Positions 1 to 6,185 of a DNA stretch of 16,153 nt are shown here, in pieces. Each line of letters starts with the position of its first letter. Position 1 is the stretch's first letter. The stretch covers positions 426 to 16,578 of the forward strand of contig DAIDTL010000008.1 in the NCBI GenBank assembly GCA_027457225.1, given 5' to 3'. The notes under the pieces are model-generated. The model had not been told where the DNA came from, did no database searches, and saw only the letters and a program-made list of their open reading frames with translations. The position numbers and the translations under genes were made by a program. Source of the DNA: Ferrovaceae bacterium. GTDB taxonomy: Bacteria; Pseudomonadota; Gammaproteobacteria; Burkholderiales; Ferrovaceae.

Positions 1-1
1 T

Positions 2-208
2 GTCCAGGCCAAGTCGAATGAAGGCAAATCCTGGGCAGTGCAACAGGCACTTCGTAGCCATGATTGTGGTGCAGTGTTATTCTGGTCCCAACCCTTGGAA
101 TCCCGTCAGCGAATGAGCCTGGAAGCCGCTGCCATGGAAGGAAAATGTTCTTGTATTAGTTTCATTGAGCAGTGCAATACATTGATTAAAATAGAAAAAG
201 CAGCATAA
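2..208 (+). CDS. C-terminal fragment of a RecA/SulA-like protein, probably ImuA-like (5' end outside window)
   Basis: The window opens inside an open frame that runs 68 codons to a TAA at 206-208; the start lies off the left edge. The visible tail contains the stretch QALRSHDCGAVLFW followed by a helix rich in Arg, Leu and Ala. This resembles the C-terminal part of ImuA/SulA-type RecA-like proteins, where a segment of the form EQALRSG-CGAVL-W precedes an RRLQLAAE-type helix. In that family the protein assists SOS-induced translesion synthesis with ImuB and DnaE2, or acts as an SOS inhibitor. No imuB follows: the next element is a terminator and then convergent rne, so this gene ends its transcription unit. 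Family assignment is by pattern recall on a short fragment and is tentative; the reading frame itself is clear. Confidence 0.5.
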   Translation, partial: VQAKSNEGKSWAVQQALRSHDCGAVLFWSQPLESRQRMSLEAAAMEGKCSCISFIEQCNTLIKIEKAA

Positions 209-252
209 TATTTCGATGGATGCTTAGGTTGTCTTCAATTGATTGAGCCCCC

Positions 253-282
253 AAAAAAGCCCCTCACCAGAGGGGCTTTTTT
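253..282. terminator. Bidirectional Rho-independent terminator between the ImuA-like gene and rne
   Basis: A perfect 13-bp palindrome: a run of six A, GCCCCTC, the 4-nt loop ACCA, GAGGGGC, then six T. The GC core is 7 bp and each strand ends in a T6 tract, so it can terminate transcription from both sides. It lies 44 nt after the plus-strand stop at 206-208 and 31 nt beyond the rne stop at 314-316, the expected place for a shared terminator between convergent genes. Confidence 0.93.
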
Positions 283-313
283 ACGACGAATTGCCCGTCA
301 CTCCTGGGTGGAC

Positions 314-2974
314 TCAGGATTCAGAACGGTTATGCGTTTCTACCTGAACCAAGGGGCCTGTCTCCGCCATGCTTGCCGGACGTGGGCGCGGTGTGCGTCG
401 CCGCGTCGGAGGTTGTACTTGTTCGGGGATGGGCTCAGCACTTGTTGCTTTGCGCGTTTGTACCAGCACCAGCCCACTTTCTACCGGCACTTCAAGTGTG
501 GCTGTGTCTAGCGATGTTGCTGGGGCAGAGACCGACTGTTGTACCGCCGCTGGTTCTGGTGCGGCAATCACTAACTCGGGGGGGGCCATGGAAACCGATA
601 CAAGGATCTCTGGTACTGACGCAGGCATATCCGGAACAGACAGGGTCATATCGATGGCTGCTGCAACCAGATTCAGTTCGGCTTGAGGCTGGCGAGTTTC
701 CTGATGCTCCCCCGAGGTCTGGATATCATCAAAGGGTTCCGTACGGCTTCTGCGGCGTTGACGCGAATTTCGAAGAGCGGTTTGGTCTTCGGTTGACACA
801 GGTGTGTTGATGCCTCCTGCAAGCTTTTCGTCACCGCGTTCGAAAGTCGGCGCTATAGCCCCATTGAAAGCACGTCCTCCACGTTCACGACGTCCACCGC
901 GACGGCCCCGGCGGCTTCTACTGCCTTCACGAGGAACGGGAAGTCCTTCGCCCGGTGCCGTGATTGCAGCCGTTACGGGGACCGGAGTGGTTTGGCCCAT
1001 ACTGTCAGGGACCAGCATCTCATTGCGCTTTGGTTCGCGTTGCTGGGGCCGTTGTTTTGGCTGACCGCGGCCCTCATTGCGCTGGGCTCGTTCACCGGTG
1101 TTTGGGGTTCCCTCCCGCGTCTCATTACGTGATCCGCGGTCGCGTCCGCCGCGTGAGCGGCGCCGGTCGTTTTGCTGATCGCCACGTTCCCGACGTGCCG
1201 GCGTAGCCGGAGGGACCGCTGGCGCGTTTTCATCAGAAGCGGTGCTGGGGCTGCCCTTGATCCATCCTAAAATGGTGCCTATAAAGGATTTGCGCCCCCT
1301 TTCGTGACCAACCCGAGGACTGGTAGTTGGCGCATACGTTGGCTCGGCGCGCACTGGTGCAGGTTGTTGGGGCGTGATTCCACGCACTGCGGCAACCGGT
1401 TTGAGTGGGGTGGGGCCTTCTGTGCGGGGCTTGAGATCGTTGGCTTCTTCAGGGACCTCAACCAGTTGATAGCTGGTTTCAGTCAATTCCATCTGGTTGG
1501 CCTCGTCATGTCGGATGCGCAACACTGAATAATTCGGGGTTTCCAGGTGAATATTGGGAATCAACATCACATGTACTTTGAGACGAGCCTCTATGGCATA
1601 AATATCAGCGCGCTTTTCGTTCAGGAGGAAGGTTGCCACATCAACAGGCACTTGGGCGCGAACGATGGCTGTATTTTCCTTCATGGCTTCTTCCTGAAGG
1701 ATCCGCAGAATATGCAGGGCAGAGGATTCTGTATCGCGGATAAAACCTGTGCCGTGGCAGCGCGGGCATGCGGTGTGGCTGGTTTCGCCCAAGGAGGGTT
1801 GAAGCCGTTGACGCGAAAGCTCAAGTAGTCCAAAGCGTGAAATTTTACCGGTTTGAACACGGGCCCGATCATAATGCAAGGCGTCGCGCAGCCGGTTTTC
1901 CACATCGCGCTGATTACGGGTGCTTTCCATATCGATAAAGTCGATGACGATAAGGCCACCCAGGTCACGCAGTCTGAGCTGACGGGCAATTTCTTCTGCC
2001 GCTTCCAGGTTGGTATTCAGGGCGGTTTGCTCGATATCCGCACCACGTGTGGCTCTGGCTGAGTTGACATCGACTGAAACCAGGGCCTCAGTGTGGTCAA
2101 TCACAATGGCCCCGCCCGAAGGTAGGGTTACTTCGCGTCGGTAAGCAGTTTCGATTTGATGTTCAATCTGGAAACGTGAAAACAGTGGTACATCATCATG
2201 GTAAAGCTTGACCTTATGGACATTGGCCGGCATGACGTGGCTCATAAACTGGAGCGCCTGCTCGTAGATGGATTCTGTATCAAACAGGATTTCGCCGATG
2301 TCTGGTTGAAATAAGTCACGAATGGCGCGAATCACCAAGCTGCCTTCCTGGTAGATCAGGAAAGGGCCATTTTGACCATGGGATGCCGCCTCTATGGCGT
2401 TCCAGAGTTGGAGCAGATAGTTGAGGTCCCATTGCAGTTCTTCGACCGATCGACCGATCCCCGCCGTACGGGCAATCAAAGACATGCCGCTGGGTACTTC
2501 AAGTTGGGCCAGGACATCACGCAATTCGGCCCGTTCGTCACCTTCGACGCGACGGGATACGCCACCGCCACGCGGATTATTGGGCATCAGGACCAGATAG
2601 CGGCCGGCCAGACTGATGAAGGAGGTTAAAGCAGCGCCTTTGTTGCCGCGTTCATCCTTATCAACCTGGACAATAAGCTCCTGGCCTTCTTTGAGCAGGC
2701 TGGCAATACGGCTACGGGAAAACTCCCCATCTTCGTTTTGCAGGTAGGCGCGAGAGATTTCCTTAAAGGGTAAAAAGCCGTGGCGATCTGTGCCGTAATC
2801 TACGAAAACCGCTTCGAGGGAGGGTTCCACTCGCGTGATGACGGACTTGTAGATGTTGCTTTTGCGTTGCTCCTTGCCGGAGTATTCGATGTCGAGATCG
2901 ATCAGTTTTTGACCGTCGACAATAGCAACCCGGAGCTCTTCTGAGTGGGTTGCGTTAAACAGCATGCGCTTCAT
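314..2974 (-). CDS. rne: Ribonuclease E
   Basis: Essential endoribonuclease that starts mRNA decay and processes rRNA and tRNA precursors, and usually scaffolds the degradosome at the inner membrane. 886 residues. I chose the ATG at 2974 because the protein then begins MKRMLFNATHSEELRVA, matching the E. coli N-terminus; the 19 extra upstream codons have no family support. An S1 domain spans about residues 35-125. Catalytic Asp302 (VDVNSAR) and Asp345 (VIDFIDM) correspond to E. coli D303 and D346, and the zinc-link CPRC gives Cys403 and Cys406 (E. coli 404/407). The tail beyond about residue 500 is low-complexity. It holds a short hydrophobic/amphipathic patch, SFIGTILGWIKG (563-574), like a membrane-targeting segment, and Arg/Gly-rich RNA-binding blocks near 593-625 and 685-701. 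It is divergent from rluC, as in E. coli, with a long structured leader upstream. Confidence 0.97.
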   Translation of the reverse strand: MKRMLFNATHSEELRVAIVDGQKLIDLDIEYSGKEQRKSNIYKSVITRVEPSLEAVFVDYGTDRHGFLPFKEISRAYLQNEDGEFSRSRIASLLKEGQELIVQVDKDERGNKGAALTSFISLAGRYLVLMPNNPRGGGVSRRVEGDERAELRDVLAQLEVPSGMSLIARTAGIGRSVEELQWDLNYLLQLWNAIEAASHGQNGPFLIYQEGSLVIRAIRDLFQPDIGEILFDTESIYEQALQFMSHVMPANVHKVKLYHDDVPLFSRFQIEHQIETAYRREVTLPSGGAIVIDHTEALVSVDVNSARATRGADIEQTALNTNLEAAEEIARQLRLRDLGGLIVIDFIDMESTRNQRDVENRLRDALHYDRARVQTGKISRFGLLELSRQRLQPSLGETSHTACPRCHGTGFIRDTESSALHILRILQEEAMKENTAIVRAQVPVDVATFLLNEKRADIYAIEARLKVHVMLIPNIHLETPNYSVLRIRHDEANQMELTETSYQLVEVPEEANDLKPRTEGPTPLKPVAAVRGITPQQPAPVRAEPTYAPTTSPRVGHERGRKSFIGTILGWIKGSPSTASDENAPAVPPATPARRERGDQQNDRRRSRGGRDRGSRNETREGTPNTGERAQRNEGRGQPKQRPQQREPKRNEMLVPDSMGQTTPVPVTAAITAPGEGLPVPREGSRSRRGRRGGRRERGGRAFNGAIAPTFERGDEKLAGGINTPVSTEDQTALRNSRQRRRSRTEPFDDIQTSGEHQETRQPQAELNLVAAAIDMTLSVPDMPASVPEILVSVSMAPPELVIAAPEPAAVQQSVSAPATSLDTATLEVPVESGLVLVQTRKATSAEPIPEQVQPPTRRRTPRPRPASMAETGPLVQVETHNRSES

Positions 2975-3021
2975 AGTGGACCCCCGCGCGCTTTGGCTTC
3001 GGGAGGACAAAACCGAACTAC

Positions 3022-3042
3022 GCCCGCGCATTGGGCGCGGGC
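3022..3042 (-). repeat. GC-only stem-loop in the rne leader
   Basis: Perfect inverted repeat GCCCGCGC / GCGCGGGC with a 5-nt loop. It lies about 48 nt before the rne start codon in the predicted leader and has no T run, so it is not a terminator. A stable hairpin this close to the start could influence ribosome access or RNase E binding. Confidence 0.75.
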
Positions 3043-3121
3043 AGGAATAAAGTTATAGGGCCTTCAAGTGACCGAAAATGTCAGACTCTCTATTCGATGG
3101 CTTAATCGGTATTGTCGTCAT

Positions 3122-3141
3122 CACCCTGCTTAGGCAGGGTG
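3122..3141 (-). repeat. 8-bp stem-loop with adjoining U5 run in the rne leader
   Basis: Perfect inverted repeat CACCCTGC / GCAGGGTG around a 4-nt loop. On the rne RNA strand it is preceded by a U5 run. A weak outer pairing (UCAU with AUGA) would leave that U-rich segment as an asymmetric internal loop. The arrangement is reminiscent of the regulatory hairpins of the E. coli rne leader, but I cannot align it to them, so equivalence is a guess. Confidence 0.65.
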
Positions 3142-3272
3142 GAAAAATCAGATGATGCTTTCAGCGCGCAACTAACTTACTATCGCTACTTTTTGGTGAG
3201 CGAAATTAACCGATTGTGACTGATCGTCAATCGCCCGGAAATTTGCCGGGATGGTTCCCAGGACGTCACTCT

Positions 3273-3363
3273 GATCCGGGGTTATTGAGTCATCTCAGGA
3301 CGGGTGATGTTGACCCGGATCTCTAGGCCGTTTAATGACGCGACCTCTAATAGACTCAATAAC
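3273..3363 (-). promoter_or_regulatory. Interleaved inverted repeats at the rne mRNA 5' end (H-type pseudoknot topology)
   Basis: Two perfect inverted repeats interleave. Stem 1 pairs 3353-3363 with 3281-3291 (11 bp, GTTATTGAGTC on the rne strand). Stem 2 pairs 3314-3321 with 3273-3280 (8 bp, GATCCGGG). Their order along the RNA is 1, 2, 1', 2', and the two 3' arms abut with no gap, so the stems could stack coaxially. A competing 5-bp hairpin, CGGGT (3313-3317) with ACCCG (3301-3305), would exclude stem 2. Base 3363, the first base of stem 1, is also the predicted transcription start. The repeats are certain; folding, and whether it acts in rne RNA, in the rluC leader or as a DNA operator, is inference. 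Confidence 0.6.
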
Positions 3364-3368
3364 TTACG

Positions 3369-3397
3369 ATTATAAATTAAATGTCCTCATTGCGCAA
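3369..3397 (-). promoter_or_regulatory. rne promoter (sigma70-type), overlapping the 5' end of rluC
   Basis: On the minus strand there is a perfect -10 TATAAT (3369-3374), a 17-nt spacer, and TTGCGC (3392-3397) as a -35 matching three of six consensus bases. The start is expected at 3363 or 3364. The -35 and most of the spacer lie inside the first rluC codons, and the -10 lies just before the rluC ATG, so transcription of the two divergent genes must interfere or be coordinated. Confidence 0.75.
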
Positions 3398-4346
3398 AAC
3401 TTCTGTTATTTGGGAAGAAATCGATGAAGATGCTGACAATCAGCGCATCGATAACTTTCTGCTCAACCTGCTCAAGGGGGTTCCCAAGAGCCATGTATAC
3501 CGCATTCTTCGGAGCGGTGAGGTGAGGGTCAATAGCGGTCGGGTGGATGCCATGTACCGCCTCAAGATCGGCGATCGGGTGCGAATTCCCCCGGTTCAGG
3601 TGGCGCCTGCCAAATCTGGCAGCATAAACGCCCCGAAATGGGGCGGTGCTCTGCTGGGTGAGGTGATCCTGTACGAAGACGAAGGCTTGCTGGCGCTCAA
3701 TAAGCCTGCAGGTGTGGCCGTGCATGGAGGCAGTGGCATCAGTATCGGTGTGATAGAGCAGTTACGAGTGGAGCGTCCCAAAACGCGGTTTTTAGAGTTG
3801 GTGCATCGGTTGGACCGCGATACTTCTGGGATTCTGTTGGTGGCTAAAAAACGTAGTATGTTGGTTGCCATGCACGAGATGTTACGCACAGGTGCCACGG
3901 ACAAGCGCTATCTGGCGCTGGTGCGTGGCCAATTCAGGGAAGAGAAGAAGGTCGTCAAGGCCAGTTTGCACAAATTTCTCACAGAATCCGGTGAACGCCG
4001 CGTCATGGTTCGTGATGATGGCAAGGTATCGCAGACAGTTTTTCGACGCAGGCAACGGTTTCAGGAGGTCACACTACTGGAAGCCCAGCTAATGACCGGG
4101 AGAACTCATCAGATTCGCGTGCATTTGGCCCATTTAGGCTACCCCATTGCGGGAGATGATAAATATGGGGACTTTGCATGGAACAAGGCATTGGTTAAAC
4201 AAGGCTTGAAGCGTATGTTTTTGCACGCAGCATCCTTGCGCTTTATCCATCCTGTACAGGCGACGCCACTGGTGCTGGAGGCTCCATTGCCGCCGGATCT
4301 TGCCCGATTTCTCGAACGTTTGACCCCGCTCACCCATGCGCTATGA
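3381..4346 (+). CDS. rluC: 23S rRNA pseudouridine synthase RluC
   Basis: RluA-family pseudouridine synthase; the E. coli enzyme modifies U955, U2504 and U2580 of 23S rRNA. 321 residues, the usual length. An S4 RNA-binding domain covers about residues 20-75 (RIDNFLLNLLKGVPKSHVYR). The catalytic motif HRLDRDTSG places the nucleophile at Asp145, matching E. coli D144, and TGRTHQIRVH is the second family signature. The ATG at 3381 gives an N-terminus of family length but has no Shine-Dalgarno sequence: the preceding bases are AT-rich and form the rne -10 box on the other strand. Its own promoter is not clear; TTGACC at 3310-3315 followed by TTTAAT at 3331-3336 is a weak candidate with a short 15-nt spacer. 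The last codons overlap the next gene by 11 nt. Confidence 0.96.
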   Translation: MSSLRKTSVIWEEIDEDADNQRIDNFLLNLLKGVPKSHVYRILRSGEVRVNSGRVDAMYRLKIGDRVRIPPVQVAPAKSGSINAPKWGGALLGEVILYEDEGLLALNKPAGVAVHGGSGISIGVIEQLRVERPKTRFLELVHRLDRDTSGILLVAKKRSMLVAMHEMLRTGATDKRYLALVRGQFREEKKVVKASLHKFLTESGERRVMVRDDGKVSQTVFRRRQRFQEVTLLEAQLMTGRTHQIRVHLAHLGYPIAGDDKYGDFAWNKALVKQGLKRMFLHAASLRFIHPVQATPLVLEAPLPPDLARFLERLTPLTHAL

Positions 4347-4986
4347 CCTGATTGTTTTCGATTGGGATGGCACCATCATGGATTCCGCAGCGTTGATTGC
4401 TGAAACCATGATGACAGCCTGTACCCAGATGGGGCTGCCGGCGCCTCCAGCCGACCGTGCCCGGCATGTTATTGGAATGGGAATGATTGATGCTGTCCGT
4501 CATGTGGCGCCTGACTTACCACCAGAGCTACTGCCGCAACTTCTTGAATATTACCGGGCCCACTATCTTCCCAGAGAGCAGTCACTCAGACCCTTCGACG
4601 GGATAGCCCAGCTTTTGCAGTCCCTGGATAAAGCGGGACATCTGCTGGCGGTCGCCACCGGAAAACCCAGGGGAGGATTGGAGCGCGGCTTTTAGACGAC
4701 TGGATTCAGGAAGCATTTCGTGGCCTCACGGTGTGCGGACGAAAGCCGTCCCAAACCTGATCCTGACATGCTATTGCATTTGATGGAAATTACCGGAACT
4801 GTTGCGGACCGGACGCTGATGATTGGGGATACTTCTCACGATCTTTTAATGGCGCACAACGCAGGAGTAGATGCAGCAGCGGTAACCTATGGAGCCCAGC
4901 CCCGTTTGTTTCTGGAACAGCATCCGGCGCGGGTGGTGGTAGACAGTGTGTCAGACCTGGCGCGCTGGTTGGGTGCTCAGAAGTGA
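4336..4986 (+). pseudogene. HAD-superfamily phosphatase (phosphoglycolate-phosphatase-like), interrupted by an in-frame amber codon
   Basis: A 216-codon frame for a HAD hydrolase, overlapping rluC by 11 nt, with TAG at codon 120 (4693-4695). All HAD motifs are present across the stop: DWDGT with Asp9 and Asp11; Thr108 in VATGK; Lys140 in RPKPDP; and GDTSHD with Asp165 and Asp169. Both halves are in the same frame. The sequence after the stop, TTGFRKHFVASRCADES, matches the family pattern TGL--HF-A-RCADE with ungapped spacing, so one substitution explains the break. The alternative is a pair of compensating one-base indels (loss near 4686, gain near 4736), because the other frame is also open there (LLDDWIQEAFRGLT). 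If unsuppressed, the 119-residue product lacks the Lys and Mg-binding motifs and is dead. In E. coli gph removes phosphoglycolate; the substrate here is not certain. Confidence 0.75.
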
Positions 4987-6168
4987 TCAGTTTTTGGAAG
5001 GCACGGGATTGACAATTACCCCATCTCGTACGGAATCTGAAGGATTGGCGACGATTCGTTCGTTTTCGTTAAGTCCGGTAATGATCTCAATTGTCGTGCC
5101 GAAATCACGACCGGTAGTGACAGGTTTCAATTGTATGTGATTGCTTTGATCGACCACGGCAACCTTGGTGCCATCGGCACGCACGATCAAGGTGTTGGAT
5201 GGCAGCATAATCACCGGGTTATCCAGTTTTAAGGTGAAATGCGCCTCGGCATAGCTGCCAGAGGTCAACACATGCTGGTCATTTGGAATTCTGACTTCCG
5301 TCAACAGGGTTTTGGAACCGGGATCCAATGCTCCGGCGCTGCGCGCTACCTGGGCTGTAAAGGCGCGCCCTGGGTATTCGCTCAAATAAATGGAGACGGG
5401 CATGTCGTCGTGAATAAAACGGGCCTGACTTTGCGGAACGTTGACAAACAGGCGCAGTGGATTGGTTGATGACAGACGATACAGCCAGCCATTGGGATCC
5501 GGACTGTTGGCGGTGACCAGTTGACCCTTTTCCACGTTACGGTAGGTGATGCGGCCGGCAAATGGTGCGGTTACCCGTTCAAAAGCCTGACTTTCGCGAT
5601 AGCGCCGAACATCCGCTTCATTGGCGTGGACATCTGCGATGCGAGCCTGCATTTGAGCTTCTTGTTCATCAACGATTTGTTGGGACAGGAATTTCTTGGT
5701 GAGCAGTTCCTTGGAACGTTTCAGGGTCGTAGTGGCAATTTGCAAGTTTGCTCGTGCAGATGCCAGAGCTGCTTCGGCATGGGCGAGATTTTGGTCTACT
5801 TCAGGGCTGTCGATGGTGAGCAATAATTGTCCTTCCCGAACCTCTGCGCCAATATCTACGTTCCATTGTTTGACGTATCCGCTGGCGCGTGCATAGATCT
5901 GAGTTTCTCTTACCGGTTGCAAAGTACCAGGCAAAACCAGTTCAGACTCTGGTTTGGCGCGCATAGCGGTGACGAAGGCCACGGTGGGCATGGGCGTGAC
6001 CGTGGGACGTGGTGCGTTATTGGTAATACCATACCGGTTGACCAAACCGATGGTCACCAGAACCAGTAGCAGGACGATCACGGTCGCAATCGGTTTGAAG
6101 GCTTGCCGTATTCGTTGTCGAATCGTTGTGCGCAGCTTCGATGGGTTCGGATTTTCAGATGGTGTCAT
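4987..6168 (-). CDS. RND efflux periplasmic adaptor subunit (HlyD/MFP family)
   Basis: Membrane-fusion protein that links an RND inner-membrane pump to an outer-membrane channel. 393 residues. A charged cytoplasmic N-terminus is followed by one membrane segment at about residues 26-44 (VIVLLLVLVTIGLV). Next come the first lipoyl half near 94-119 (ASGYVKQWNVDIGAEVREG), an alpha-helical hairpin rich in Ala, Gln and Glu at about 120-190, the second lipoyl half (VTAPFAGRITYRNVEKGQLV), and beta-barrel and membrane-proximal domains. No lipobox Cys is seen, so it is anchored by the transmembrane segment. It follows the pump gene by 17 nt and is likely co-transcribed. Its stop codon touches the stop of the convergent phosphatase gene without any spacer. 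No outer-membrane factor gene lies in the window. Confidence 0.92.
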   Translation of the reverse strand: MTPSENPNPSKLRTTIRQRIRQAFKPIATVIVLLLVLVTIGLVNRYGITNNAPRPTVTPMPTVAFVTAMRAKPESELVLPGTLQPVRETQIYARASGYVKQWNVDIGAEVREGQLLLTIDSPEVDQNLAHAEAALASARANLQIATTTLKRSKELLTKKFLSQQIVDEQEAQMQARIADVHANEADVRRYRESQAFERVTAPFAGRITYRNVEKGQLVTANSPDPNGWLYRLSSTNPLRLFVNVPQSQARFIHDDMPVSIYLSEYPGRAFTAQVARSAGALDPGSKTLLTEVRIPNDQHVLTSGSYAEAHFTLKLDNPVIMLPSNTLIVRADGTKVAVVDQSNHIQLKPVTTGRDFGTTIEIITGLNENERIVANPSDSVRDGVIVNPVPSKN

Positions 6169-6185
6169 AAGATGCTCGTGAGTTA

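Larger units (their letters stand above)
2975..3363 (-). promoter_or_regulatory. Long structured 5' leader of rne (about 389 nt, no gene inside)
   Basis: The 406-base gap between rne and rluC contains no credible coding region. Read on the minus strand from the predicted start near 3363, it gives a leader of about 389 nt, close to the 361-nt E. coli rne leader through which RNase E regulates its own mRNA. Visible structures, 5' to 3' in the RNA, are: a pseudoknot-capable repeat set (3363-3273); a bulged stem at 3233-3211 (CGATT plus GAC pairing with GTC plus AATCG); a perfect 8-bp hairpin at 3141-3122; and a GC-only 8-bp hairpin at 3042-3022. The RBS is poor: a G5 run about 8 nt before the ATG. 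That this leader mediates autoregulation is inferred from E. coli; the hairpins themselves are seen. Confidence 0.7.

Noticed and set aside
369..1233. Short frames opposite and overlapping the Arg-rich tail of rne
   Set aside because: GC-rich repetitive codons for Arg, Gly and Pro leave other frames open by chance.
4720..4986. Separate small gene starting at GTG 4720
   Set aside because: It begins inside the conserved HFVASRCADE segment of the HAD protein, in the same frame as the upstream half and without an RBS, so it is the second half of the broken gene.
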